From: Flavobacterium sp. LC2016-13
Lineage (GTDB): Bacteria; Bacteroidota; Bacteroidia; Flavobacteriales; Flavobacteriaceae
Direction: 5' to 3'
DNA: 64,000 nt
Assembly (NCBI RefSeq): GCF_009707955.1
Contig: NZ_WMDQ01000005.1
Coordinates: 248,001-312,000 of the forward strand
The translations under genes were made by a program, and so were the position numbers. Below, piece after piece: positions 9,054-18,023 of this stretch. Position 1 is the stretch's first letter, and every line of letters begins with the position of its first letter. Under the pieces are notes generated by a model that was given only the letters and a program-made list of their open reading frames with translations, had not been told where the DNA came from and made no database searches.

Positions 9054-10481
9054 TTATACTTGAATACGTTTCCATTTTCCTCTTTTATAAAAGAAAATTC
9101 CCGCCAGAGTTATCGCTGTTTCAGCAACCGGAACTGCAATAAAAACTCCTTTTGGTCCCATATTAAAATGTTTTGCCAATACATACGCTAACGGAATTTG
9201 GAACAGCCAAAATCCGAAGAAATTAATTCCGGTTGGTGTCCAGGTGTCTCCTGCTCCATTGAATGTATTTATTAAAACCATTCCAATTCCGTAAAAGATA
9301 AATCCGACACTCATAATCTGCAAAGCTTCAACTGCAATTGCTATTACTATTTTGTCATCTATAAAAAATGAGATAATAGGTTTTCCAAAAACTAACGTAA
9401 TAATCATGATCGAAGCCATGAAAATAACATTATATTTTGCTGTTGTATAAACTGATTTTTCTGCTCGCTCAATTTGTTTTGCACCTAAGTTTTGACCCAC
9501 TAAAGTTGCGGCTGCATTACTTAATCCCCAGGCTGGAAGTATGAAAAACATCATAACTCTCAATGCAGTCTGATAACCCGCAGAACCATGATCGCCTCCG
9601 GTTGTTGCTACTAATTGCGCCAGAAAAATCCAGCTGCAGGATGCAATTACAAATTGCAAAATTCCCGGAGCGGCAATTTTTACTAATGCTTTTATTTGTT
9701 CAAAATCAGGAGCAAAATAAGCTATCTTAATTTTCAAAGCTCCATTTCCTGCAAACAAATGATAGACTTGATACAACACACCAAAACTTCTTCCTAAAGT
9801 TGTTGCTAAAGCGGCTCCTGTTAATCCAAAAGCAGGAATTGGTCCTAAACCATTAATTAGAATTGGACATAAAATAATATTACAAATATTGGCCAGCCAA
9901 AGACTTTTCATGGCTATCGCTGCGTTTCCTGCTCCGCGAAATATTCCGTTAATCAAAAATAAAAGCATGATACACAAACTTGAGCCAATCATGATTTGAG
10001 TAAAATGATAACCATGTTCCGCTGCGTCTGCAGATGCTCCCATAAGCAAAAGAATATCTTTGGCATATATAACTCCAAAAATGCTCATGACGCTGTTTAC
10101 GGCAAATGCAATAATAATAGCCTGCATTCCTGCTTTTGCAGCAGCAGTTGGGTCTTTTTCTCCAATACGTCTTGCCACAACGGCTGTTGCCGCCATGCTC
10201 ATTCCGATAGCTAAAGAATATATAATGGTAAGCACAGATTCGGTTAAACCAACGGTTTGAATGGCAAAACTACTTTCTTTCAAATGTCCTACGAAATATA
10301 AATCAACCAAGGCAAAAACAGATTCCATGATCATTTCTAAAACCATCGGAATGGCTAATAGAATAACTGCTTTTTTGATGCTTCCGGCTGTATAATCAAA
10401 AGATTCATCTCCTTTGATGGCTTGTTTTAATGTGGTATAAATTTTAGAAAATAAACTTTTCTGTATTGTTGTTTCTGTCAT
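9054..10481 (-). CDS. MATE family multidrug/sodium antiporter
   Basis: A 475-residue membrane protein with about twelve hydrophobic segments arranged as two similar halves. Typical MATE sequence includes AIPMVLEMIMESVFALVDLYFVGHL at the start of the first half (quoted here only as a family hallmark near residue 40) and GLSNAAATLVGQNLGA in the second half. MATE proteins export cationic drugs or metabolites in exchange for sodium ions or protons. It stands alone, convergent with dusB. The 167 bases before its start hold no recognisable gene. Confidence 0.9.
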   Translation of the reverse strand: MTETTIQKSLFSKIYTTLKQAIKGDESFDYTAGSIKKAVILLAIPMVLEMIMESVFALVDLYFVGHLKESSFAIQTVGLTESVLTIIYSLAIGMSMAATAVVARRIGEKDPTAAAKAGMQAIIIAFAVNSVMSIFGVIYAKDILLLMGASADAAEHGYHFTQIMIGSSLCIMLLFLINGIFRGAGNAAIAMKSLWLANICNIILCPILINGLGPIPAFGLTGAALATTLGRSFGVLYQVYHLFAGNGALKIKIAYFAPDFEQIKALVKIAAPGILQFVIASCSWIFLAQLVATTGGDHGSAGYQTALRVMMFFILPAWGLSNAAATLVGQNLGAKQIERAEKSVYTTAKYNVIFMASIMIITLVFGKPIISFFIDDKIVIAIAVEALQIMSVGFIFYGIGMVLINTFNGAGDTWTPTGINFFGFWLFQIPLAYVLAKHFNMGPKGVFIAVPVAETAITLAGIFFYKRGKWKRIQV

Positions 10482-10648
10482 GATATGTTTAGGATAAATG
10501 ATAAAATTAGTCCAGATTCAAATTCTGAACTCAAAAAAAACGTAGGTATCCTAATTATTCAAAAAATAAAATAGGATTAGGCAGAAACAATCATATGCTG
10601 TAGATTTTTAAGAGGATAAATATAAGTAATATTTTTGACGGAAAAATA

Positions 10649-11848
10649 TTAATCTAATAACTTTTTACTTACTCGGCTGCTGGCAATTAGAGACGCCACA
10701 AAGCCAAGCGTAACAATCGTTCCCAAAACAATAAATACGTTTTCTGCTGTAAAAACAACGGGATATGCCAAAGTTGGCGTTATCATTATGAGTTCATATT
10801 TTTGTTGAAGCAATACTAAAATAATACCCAGAATAAGACCAATTATCCCTCCAAAAAGACTTAATAAAGTGCCTTGAAGCAAAAATATTTTTCGGATCGT
10901 ATTGATTTCTGTTCCAAGATTAAAAAGGGTTTTTAAGTTTCCTTTCTTTTCTAAAATCATCATAATCAAGGCTCCGACCAAATTAAAAAGGGCTACGATT
11001 ATTACTAAAGTAAAAATCAGGTAAACGACGATATTCTCTGTATTAAGCATTTTATACAAAGACTCGTTAAGCTGTGCTCTGTTCTTTAAAGCAATTTTAT
11101 TTTTGAAAATACTTTGAAGTTGCGATTTTATAGCATTTTCATCGGCATTTTCTTTTAAATGAAATTCAATTCCGGAAATCTGATTTGGTTTATACATCAA
11201 GAGTTCTTGTGCTAAACCTAAATCAGCAAATACATATTTAGAATCTAAATCTTCACTGATTGAATAAATTCCAACCGGTAAAACGTCTGTTTTATTGAAT
11301 GCTTCTTCCGGATTTTCAAAAGCACCTTTTCCCGGTTTTGGTGCAAATATTTGCAACGGATTTTCGAAATCCAGAATTCCCAATGAGAAATCCTGCGAAA
11401 TTCCGTAACCAATAACTACCTGATACGTATCCGGTTTAAGCCATTGCCCGTTAAATAGTTTTTTTTTGATATTGTTTACAACAGGATAATTTTTGTCTAC
11501 ACCTTTTAAGTACGTAACTTGTTGTTTGTCTTTAAACAAAAACAAAACTCGCTCTTCAATAATTTTGGTATAGGAAGCAACGCCGTCAATATGTTTAATT
11601 TGATTTTCCTGATCTGGCGTAATCAAAAATGATTTGCCTAATGTATTTGTAATTTTTAAATCAGGATCTATTTCATTTGTAAACGAAAGACTGAATACTT
11701 TTAATCCGCTAAAAACAGATAAAACCACAAACAAAGCCATTGTACCAACAATGATTCCCATGCTGGCAATGTAATTAATAATATTAATAGCATTGTTTTT
11801 ACTTCTGCTAAAAATATAACGTTTGGCTATGTAAAGTGGGAAATTCAA
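10649..11848 (-). CDS. FtsX/LolE-like ABC transporter permease
   Basis: A 399-residue protein with one membrane segment near residue 30, a large periplasmic MacB/LolC-like domain, and three C-terminal membrane segments of the FtsX type. The family includes the LolC/LolE components that release lipoproteins from the inner membrane. No partner ATPase gene is adjacent. The start codon is TTG, located one base after the rbfA stop, so the two genes should be cotranscribed. Confidence 0.8.
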   Translation of the reverse strand: MNFPLYIAKRYIFSRSKNNAINIINYIASMGIIVGTMALFVVLSVFSGLKVFSLSFTNEIDPDLKITNTLGKSFLITPDQENQIKHIDGVASYTKIIEERVLFLFKDKQQVTYLKGVDKNYPVVNNIKKKLFNGQWLKPDTYQVVIGYGISQDFSLGILDFENPLQIFAPKPGKGAFENPEEAFNKTDVLPVGIYSISEDLDSKYVFADLGLAQELLMYKPNQISGIEFHLKENADENAIKSQLQSIFKNKIALKNRAQLNESLYKMLNTENIVVYLIFTLVIIVALFNLVGALIMMILEKKGNLKTLFNLGTEINTIRKIFLLQGTLLSLFGGIIGLILGIILVLLQQKYELIMITPTLAYPVVFTAENVFIVLGTIVTLGFVASLIASSRVSKKLLD

Positions 11849-11849
11849 T

Positions 11850-12242
11850 TTATGACTTTCTTCTTTTTTCTAAAAGATCACGATTTTCGATTGGGTTCTC
11901 TCTGTTAGATAAAGCATTGTCAATTTTTTCGATGTAATCTAATGAGTCATCAATAAAAAATACCAGGTTTGGTACGCGACGTAATTGCAAACGCACACGT
12001 TGCGATAAATCGTGCTTAATTAAAGTCGAATTAGATTTTATACCTTCTAAGGTTTCTTTGGCTTTATCCTGAGGAAAAATACTTAAATATACTGTTGCCA
12101 CAGATAAATCTGATGTGACACTAACTTTGGATACTGAAATTACCAAATTATTAATTCCATTTTTTCTCACTTCACCTTGCAAAATATCAACCAAATCTTT
12201 TTGGATGACACCGCCTATTTTTTTCTGTCTATTTGTTTCCAT
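11850..12242 (-). CDS. rbfA: Ribosome-binding factor A
   Basis: A 130-residue KH-type protein that matures the 30S subunit by acting on the 16S rRNA 5' region. The opening METNRQKKIGGVIQKDL and the segment VSVTSDLSVATVYLSIFP are characteristic, as is LRRVPNLVFFIDDSLDY near the end. It heads a two-gene operon with the LolE-like permease. The promoter element ends only four bases before the ATG. Confidence 0.92.
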   Translation of the reverse strand: METNRQKKIGGVIQKDLVDILQGEVRKNGINNLVISVSKVSVTSDLSVATVYLSIFPQDKAKETLEGIKSNSTLIKHDLSQRVRLQLRRVPNLVFFIDDSLDYIEKIDNALSNRENPIENRDLLEKRRKS

Positions 12243-12246
12243 AGTG

Positions 12247-12254
12247 CAAAAATA
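12247..12254 (-). promoter_or_regulatory. -7 element of rbfA
   Basis: TATTTTTG on the minus strand matches TAnnTTTG and is separated from the rbfA ATG by only CACT. The transcript would be leaderless or nearly so. Confidence 0.6.
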
Positions 12255-12460
12255 CTATTTTTAAATTTCAATCGATACAATTTCAAATGAACAATAGAAT
12301 GATTTTTAAATTCTTGTCTATTTCTGGTTCAAATCTTATTTCTTTTTTTAATTAAATTTAAAAAAAATACAACTATCTATCGTTTTTTAACATGATTAAA
12401 ATCATAATTTTTATAGGGTTTATTTTACATATTTGATATGAATTTAAAACTATATCAATT

Positions 12461-12880
12461 ATGAAAAAGCGAGAACCAATCAGTCATATAATGACAAAAA
12501 GTGTAATTACTGCAAATGATAATGACAACCTGAAAGATGTAGTAGAAAAGTTGAAAAAAAATGCTATTCGACACATTCCTATTATGAAAAGTAATGAAGT
12601 TGTTGGTATCATAAGCAGAACGGATATCAACAGATTAACTTTTGGAGCTTTGTTTGAAGGACAAGAAGGTGCAGATGAAGCAATTCTGGACATGCTTACT
12701 ATTTCGCAGGTTATGACCTCAAAACCCAAAACTGTGTCGTCTGAAACTATTATAAGAGATTTGGCTGAACTTTTTGTAAAAGAAGACTTTCATGCTTTGC
12801 CTGTCGTTGATAATGGTGTTCTTAAGGGAATCGTAACAACAACAGATGTTGTAAAGTATTTTTTAGAGCAATACGATTAA
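12461..12880 (+). CDS. CBS-domain pair protein
   Basis: A 139-residue protein made only of two CBS repeats, roughly residues 5-65 and 75-137, each with the pattern ISHIMTKSVITAND / ISQVMTSKPKTVSS followed by an HIPIM / HALPVVD strand. CBS pairs bind adenosine nucleotides and usually regulate a partner. No partner is fused or adjacent. A -7-like CATATTTG lies upstream and a terminator directly downstream. Confidence 0.88.
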   Translation: MKKREPISHIMTKSVITANDNDNLKDVVEKLKKNAIRHIPIMKSNEVVGIISRTDINRLTFGALFEGQEGADEAILDMLTISQVMTSKPKTVSSETIIRDLAELFVKEDFHALPVVDNGVLKGIVTTTDVVKYFLEQYD

Positions 12881-12894
12881 CAAAAATAAACCAT

Positions 12895-12925
12895 AAAAAA
12901 AGGGAGCTAATTAGCTCCCTTTTTA
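12895..12925. terminator. Bidirectional intrinsic terminator, CBS gene / envC-like gene
   Basis: AGGGAGCTAA at 12901-12910 pairs with TTAGCTCCCT at 12911-12920, flanked by an A-run on the left and a T-run on the right. It serves the two convergent genes. Confidence 0.8.
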
Positions 12926-12926
12926 T

Positions 12927-14180
12927 TTATCTGTTTTGCAACCATCCTTCCGGATTATTGTTTGATGTATTTTGAAGAATCAAAAACTTAATAATTGTTT
13001 TTCCGGTATCTCCGCTGGTTCTTACTTTTCCGATACTTTGTTTGATATTTACTTTATCGCCTTTACTTACAAATACCTGACTTAGGTTTTGATATACGGT
13101 AAAATAATCTCCATGCTGAATCATTACGGCTCTGTTGATTGGCGATAAAACCATTACACTCGAAACTTCTCCTTCAAATACGGCGCGTGCTGTTGCTCCT
13201 TGTTCCGTAGTAATTTCAACTCCTGAATTGTGCACGGTTAATGATGGGTAAAGCGGGTGCGGCTGATCTCCATAACCTAACGAAATAAATCCTTTTTCTA
13301 CCGGCCAAGGCAATTTTCCTCTGTTGGCTTTAAAATCGGCAGCTAAAACTTTACCTTCCGGTGTTAAAGCAATTTTAGATGATGATACCGGCGCAGTCGA
13401 TGCTGTAGATCCCGGATTCTCTTTTGCTTTTTCTGCGGCTGCTTTTCTGTTGGCTTCAGCAATTGCTTCACGAATTAAACGGTCAATTTGTCTGTCAATT
13501 CTTTTTGCTTCCTGCTGCTTGCTTCTTGTGTCGGCAATAATTTTATTTTTATCTCTTTTAATCTCATTAACAAGCTTTTGTTGTTCTTTCTTTTCAATTT
13601 CTAAGCTTTGTTTTTCTTTTTCGTTTTCGGCAATAATTTTCTTCTTAACTTTTCTTTGGCCGTCCAATTTTGCATTATAATCTACGAGTTCTGTTGTTTT
13701 ACCCTGAATTTCTAATCCTTGGTTTTTTCTGAAATTCGTATATTGTTTTAAATATTGAGCTCTTTTATAAGCTTGCAAAAAGCTTTCAGAAGACAAAATA
13801 AACATTGCTCTGCTTTGCTCTGAACGGCTTTTATACGATTTTAAAATCATCTTAGCATAATCTTCTTTTAGAACTGCTAATTCTCTTTTTAGTTTATTAA
13901 CCTTAAGTTGGTTAATATACATATCGTTGTTTAAGATTTTTTCCTGCTTTGCTGTTGTGTTGATTAGCTTTTCTTTCAGCTTAATTTTATTGGCCTGAAT
14001 TAAAAACACATTAACTGCTGATTTTTCTTTTTTCTTTACAGTTTGCAACATTTTTTCGTTGTCTCTAATTTCCTGCTGAATCTGAGCTTTTCGCTGTTCA
14101 AGTTTTTCTTGCTGCGAATCTTGTGCCCATGTAAAAGTGGTGGCACATATAAAAATTAGGCTAAGGAGAAATTTCGGCAT
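12927..14180 (-). CDS. EnvC-like murein hydrolase activator (coiled coil + LytM)
   Basis: A 417-residue protein with a signal peptide (about residues 1-19), a long coiled coil (about 20-255, rich in K, E and Q) and a C-terminal M23/LytM domain (about 290-417). The metal-binding residues seem lost: the HxxxD position reads HNSGVE and the usual HxH region reads IKFLIL. This is the pattern of EnvC/NlpD proteins, which do not cut peptidoglycan but activate amidases at the division site. It is last in the operon that starts with the flippase at 19484. Confidence 0.85.
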   Translation of the reverse strand: MPKFLLSLIFICATTFTWAQDSQQEKLEQRKAQIQQEIRDNEKMLQTVKKKEKSAVNVFLIQANKIKLKEKLINTTAKQEKILNNDMYINQLKVNKLKRELAVLKEDYAKMILKSYKSRSEQSRAMFILSSESFLQAYKRAQYLKQYTNFRKNQGLEIQGKTTELVDYNAKLDGQRKVKKKIIAENEKEKQSLEIEKKEQQKLVNEIKRDKNKIIADTRSKQQEAKRIDRQIDRLIREAIAEANRKAAAEKAKENPGSTASTAPVSSSKIALTPEGKVLAADFKANRGKLPWPVEKGFISLGYGDQPHPLYPSLTVHNSGVEITTEQGATARAVFEGEVSSVMVLSPINRAVMIQHGDYFTVYQNLSQVFVSKGDKVNIKQSIGKVRTSGDTGKTIIKFLILQNTSNNNPEGWLQNR

Positions 14181-14204
14181 GTTTCTATTTTTCTATTTGC
14201 AAAT

Positions 14205-14984
14205 TTACTTAATTATAACTTTCTTATAACCACTTGGTACACTATATGGAAAAGAAAGTTCTTCATTAAACGAAATATTATTGTAATTCAAATTAATATC
14301 CGTTTTTCCTTTTGGTTGAATGGCATTGATTTCAATACTTGTTGGAAGTGTTCCCTGATCAAAAATCTTATTATCAGAATAGCTGATTTGCAACATTATG
14401 TTTTCTGCTGGCTGAGTAATTTGCTCTTTTTGAAGCAAATATTTTTCACCGTCTAAAAAGAAGGATTTCTTCAAATTTGTGTCTTTTTGATCTTCCAGAC
14501 GAATAAGATTTTCAACTATTGTTTGTGTATATTTTCCTTTTCTTAAATCGTCTAAAGCTTCTCCCACCAATAAATTTTGTACTTTACTGTAATCAAGTTC
14601 TGTACCAAGCCATTCGCTTAAACTGGTAAAATCGCCTTCGTAATAAGTGCTGTTTATTTTTTCGTAATAGTTTACTGTTGTTGGCGTAATCAATGCTTTT
14701 GCCATTGTAATTCCTATAAAACGAACGCTTATTAAAATCTGTTTGTCTTTTTCGATTTTAATTTCGGCTGAGACATTCTGACTTTGTTTTTCATCAACAT
14801 ATCTCGCACTTGATTTTATATATAATGTTTTAAAATCTAATTTGTTATCGTAATGTTTGTCTATAGCTTTGGTGTCTTTTTTAGCGACGACTTCCGCAGG
14901 AGTGTTGTTTTGTACAGCAACAGCTTTTGATTTACAAGAAATCATAAATACTGATACTAATAGTATTGTTATATATTTTTTCAT
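14205..14984 (-). CDS. DUF4292 lipoprotein
   Basis: A 259-residue protein with a lipoprotein signal ending FMISC, so Cys17 is the probable lipidation site. The remainder matches my memory of DUF4292, a Bacteroidota family with a LolA/LolB-like beta structure (segments such as ISVRFIGITMAKALITPTT). A role in outer membrane lipoprotein handling is possible but unproven. It is placed between the TPR protein and the EnvC-like gene. Confidence 0.75.
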   Translation of the reverse strand: MKKYITILLVSVFMISCKSKAVAVQNNTPAEVVAKKDTKAIDKHYDNKLDFKTLYIKSSARYVDEKQSQNVSAEIKIEKDKQILISVRFIGITMAKALITPTTVNYYEKINSTYYEGDFTSLSEWLGTELDYSKVQNLLVGEALDDLRKGKYTQTIVENLIRLEDQKDTNLKKSFFLDGEKYLLQKEQITQPAENIMLQISYSDNKIFDQGTLPTSIEINAIQPKGKTDINLNYNNISFNEELSFPYSVPSGYKKVIIK

Positions 14985-14997
14985 CTGAATTTTCTCT

Positions 14998-16350
14998 TTA
15001 CTTTTTCTTTTTTAATAATTCATTTGCCTTCAAAAAATATTCTTCTTTTTTCTTGGCATCTCCCAACCCATTATACGCTTCTCCTAACTGAATATTAAAA
15101 TTTGCTTCAAGTTTTACATCATCAACTACATAATCTAATCCCATTTCTAAAACGGTTTTTGCATTCTTAAATTGTTGTAATTGATTGCTTCCTAATCCTG
15201 CATAATAATAAAATTGCGGCTGACTCGGATAAACTTCAATCATATTTAAGGCTCTTTTTGTCATTGGCTCAAATTGTTTTACTTGTGTATAAGCTTCAAG
15301 CAAAAGCAAATTGGTTTCGCGATCTGTATCTGAATTCGTTTTTAAATCTTTTTCGTAATACTTAATTGCATTTTCAAATTGATTTTTACTGTGATAAAAT
15401 TTCCCTACTTCTTTGGCAACATTCACATTGGTATCGTTGTCAAAATAAGCAACCGCTTTTTCTAAATCCGGAGCGTATTGCGGATTTTTATTCACATAAA
15501 TCAAGAATTCATTTAGTGTACGATGTTTTATTTTTGAATCAATTTTTGAACTTGACAAAATTACATTCATCGAACTAATGGCTTTGTCTGCCTGATTTGC
15601 ATCTAAATATCCTTTAAACAAACTTACCTGAACCCATTCAGAAGTTGGAACTTCTTTTGCTAATTGTTTCGCAACATCTAAAGCTTTTTCTGTTTCGTCA
15701 TTTTTTGTGTATAATGAAATCAGATCTATATAATTAGATTCTACTTTTGGATTCTTTTTAATCTGGTCAATCAAATTCGCGACTTCTGTATTCTGATGAT
15801 TTCCCTGAGACAAAATTTGTTGTTTATATCGCTCTCGATCCTGAGATTTTCCAAATTTATCATTCATTTCATTAATGGTCAAAAGCGCTTTGTCGAATTG
15901 ATTTGTAATCATATACAACGAAATCAAATCATCTTTATATTCTTCATCAAACGGAATAATTTTTTGGATGATTTCTATTGCCAAAGGATAATTTTTGGTT
16001 TCGTAACTTACATCGTAAATCCCTAACCAATACCATTTATTTTTAGAATCTAATTGTGTTGCTTTTTCAAATGAACTTTGAGCATCTGCATATTTTTTTA
16101 ATGCCAAATAATTTTTTCCCAACTCAAAATAAGCTACGGCATCATTAGGTTTTAGTTTGATACATTTTTCTAAAGATACAATGGCCTTATCATAATTCTC
16201 AATTCCTTTTTGTTTCAATGATTCGTAAAAAGAGTCTTGATATTCATCTGTTGCCATAGCAATATCTTCGGGTTCAGTCTGAGCTGATATCGAATGTACG
16301 CTGCCAAGCAAAGCGATAAATAAAATTACTAAAACTTTTATTTTCATCAT
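14998..16350 (-). CDS. Secreted TPR-repeat protein
   Basis: A 450-residue protein with an N-terminal signal peptide (about residues 1-23) and many tetratricopeptide repeats from residue 40 to the C-terminus, for example the repeat DAVAYFELGKNYLALKKYADA. TPRs form helical scaffolds for protein binding. The function is unknown; it is linked with DUF4292 and EnvC-like genes and so may help outer envelope assembly. The gap to the DUF4292 gene is 13 bases. Confidence 0.82.
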   Translation of the reverse strand: MMKIKVLVILFIALLGSVHSISAQTEPEDIAMATDEYQDSFYESLKQKGIENYDKAIVSLEKCIKLKPNDAVAYFELGKNYLALKKYADAQSSFEKATQLDSKNKWYWLGIYDVSYETKNYPLAIEIIQKIIPFDEEYKDDLISLYMITNQFDKALLTINEMNDKFGKSQDRERYKQQILSQGNHQNTEVANLIDQIKKNPKVESNYIDLISLYTKNDETEKALDVAKQLAKEVPTSEWVQVSLFKGYLDANQADKAISSMNVILSSSKIDSKIKHRTLNEFLIYVNKNPQYAPDLEKAVAYFDNDTNVNVAKEVGKFYHSKNQFENAIKYYEKDLKTNSDTDRETNLLLLEAYTQVKQFEPMTKRALNMIEVYPSQPQFYYYAGLGSNQLQQFKNAKTVLEMGLDYVVDDVKLEANFNIQLGEAYNGLGDAKKKEEYFLKANELLKKKK

Positions 16351-16368
16351 TTACACAATTTCTGTTTA

Positions 16369-17385
16369 TTATTCTAAAACAGAATAATCACCAATGCTAA
16401 TACTGGTAAACTTACCGTCATAACTAACGTGGTTTCCAATCATTGCATTGTCTAAGTTAGCGTTTTTTATTTGAGAATAAGTTTGAACTAAACTATTTTT
16501 GATTGAACTGTCGATAACGTGACATCCTTTTCCTAAAGAAACATTTGGACCAACGGTTGCATTTTTCAACACTACATTTTCGCCAATATAACAAGGTGGA
16601 ATAATGGTTGAGTTTTCTAATTTTACATCATAATCAACTAAATGTTCTCCATCATTATGCAAAAATCCAAGCATTCTAGTATTTGTTTCTACGGTCACAT
16701 CTTTGTTACCACAATCCATCCATTCATCAACGCTTCCGGTTTTAAAAACTTTACCGTTAGCCATCATTGCTTTAATTCCGTCATTAATTTGATATTCTCC
16801 ACCGTTTTGAATGTTATTGTCCAAAACGCCTTGAAGTTCTTTTTTCAAATCGCCAACTTCCTTAAAATAGTATATTCCGATAACGGCTAAATCGCTTACA
16901 AATTCTTTTGGTTTTTCGACCAATTCTGTAATTTCATTATTAGCATTTAATTTTACTACACCAAATGCTTCCGGCTGATCAACTTGTTTTACCCAAATTA
17001 CGGCATCTGCAGCAGGATCTAATTCAAAATCTGCTCTGATTAAAGTATCTGCATAAGCAATTACTGCAGGACCTGATAAAGATTCTTTTGCACACATGAT
17101 GGCGTGCCCGGTTCCTAAAGGCAAATCCTGACGATAAATAGATGCTTTTGCTCCTAAACCTTTTGCTAATTCTTCTAAACTTGCTACAAGATCATCTCCA
17201 AAAAAAGCCGGGTCTCCAAGTATAAATGCAACTTCTTCGATAGGTTCTTTTAATATTTTGGCAATGTCTTCAACTAAACGATGTACAATCGATTTTCCTG
17301 CAACTGGAATTAATGGTTTTGGAACAGTTAGTGTATGTGGTCTAAGTCTTGATCCTCGACCTGCCATTGGAACGATTATTTTCAT
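16369..17385 (-). CDS. Sugar-phosphate nucleotidyltransferase
   Basis: A 338-residue enzyme with the nucleotidyltransferase signature KIIVPMAGRGSRLRPHT at the N-terminus and PKPLIPVAGK next to it. The C-terminal part (from about residue 245) has left-handed beta-helix-like hexapeptide repeats. It should transfer a nucleotide to a sugar 1-phosphate, as in RmlA or GlmU. The acceptor sugar is not clear. It sits in an envelope operon with dut and a flippase. Confidence 0.85.
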   Translation of the reverse strand: MKIIVPMAGRGSRLRPHTLTVPKPLIPVAGKSIVHRLVEDIAKILKEPIEEVAFILGDPAFFGDDLVASLEELAKGLGAKASIYRQDLPLGTGHAIMCAKESLSGPAVIAYADTLIRADFELDPAADAVIWVKQVDQPEAFGVVKLNANNEITELVEKPKEFVSDLAVIGIYYFKEVGDLKKELQGVLDNNIQNGGEYQINDGIKAMMANGKVFKTGSVDEWMDCGNKDVTVETNTRMLGFLHNDGEHLVDYDVKLENSTIIPPCYIGENVVLKNATVGPNVSLGKGCHVIDSSIKNSLVQTYSQIKNANLDNAMIGNHVSYDGKFTSISIGDYSVLE

Positions 17386-17458
17386 TATATATTAATTTTA
17401 TGGGAAGATTTAAAATCTTCAGTTTGGTTAGTTCAAATTATTATAGTGTAACGTTTGC

Positions 17459-17478
17459 AATCCTGAAGCTTCGGGATT
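17459..17478. repeat. Short palindrome shared with 48359-48374
   Basis: AATCCTGAAGCTTCGGGATT is a near-perfect palindrome in the gap between dut and the nucleotidyltransferase. The core TCCYGAAGCYTCGGGA recurs inside the ORF6N gene at 48359, which suggests a dispersed REP-like element. Confidence 0.5.
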
Positions 17479-17537
17479 CGCAAAGATCACACCAATTTCT
17501 TTTCAAAATTGACTTATTTTTAAAGTGAGACTGAAAA

Positions 17538-17972
17538 CTATTTCACTCCTGTGCTTCCAAAACCGCCTTCGCCTCTTGATGTTTCAGAAAGTTCTGCAAC
17601 TTCAATCCATTCAGCTCTTTCATGTTTGGCAATAATCAATTGTGCAATTCTTTCTCCATTTTCTACAACAAATTCTTCGTTTGATAAATTTACCAGAATT
17701 ACACCAATTTCTCCTCTGTAATCAGCATCAACAGTTCCCGGTGAATTTAAAACGGTAACTCCTTTTTTTGCTGCCAAACCACTTCTTGGTCTTACTTGTG
17801 CTTCGTAACCAATTGGTAATTCGATAAAAAGACCGGTTTTTACAATCGTTCTTTCTAATGGTTTCAGTGTTATTGATTCTGTTAAGTTGGCACGTAAATC
17901 CATTCCTGCCGAAGCAATTGTTTCGTAATTAGGTAATGCGTGTTGAGATTTATTGATTATTTGTATTTTCAT
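17538..17972 (-). CDS. dut: dUTP diphosphatase
   Basis: A 144-residue trimeric dUTPase that hydrolyses dUTP to dUMP. All motifs can be seen: [38 protein letters not shown] and the glycine-rich C-terminus [10 protein letters not shown]. It is placed between the flippase and nucleotidyltransferase genes, on the same strand. Confidence 0.95.
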   Translation of the reverse strand: MKIQIINKSQHALPNYETIASAGMDLRANLTESITLKPLERTIVKTGLFIELPIGYEAQVRPRSGLAAKKGVTVLNSPGTVDADYRGEIGVILVNLSNEEFVVENGERIAQLIIAKHERAEWIEVAELSETSRGEGGFGSTGVK

Positions 17973-18023
17973 TATTATTTGTAAAGATTAAAAAGTATAG
18001 TTGAAGTGTAGAAAAACTTAATA

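Noticed and set aside
13324..13680. Antisense frame of 118 codons over the EnvC-like gene.
   Set aside because: It is a shadow of the coiled-coil coding bias on the other strand; low-complexity product rich in S, A, L and F.
12927..14180. Active M23 endopeptidase.
   Set aside because: The metal ligands appear to be replaced (HNSGVE, IKFLIL), which fits a non-catalytic EnvC-type activator better.
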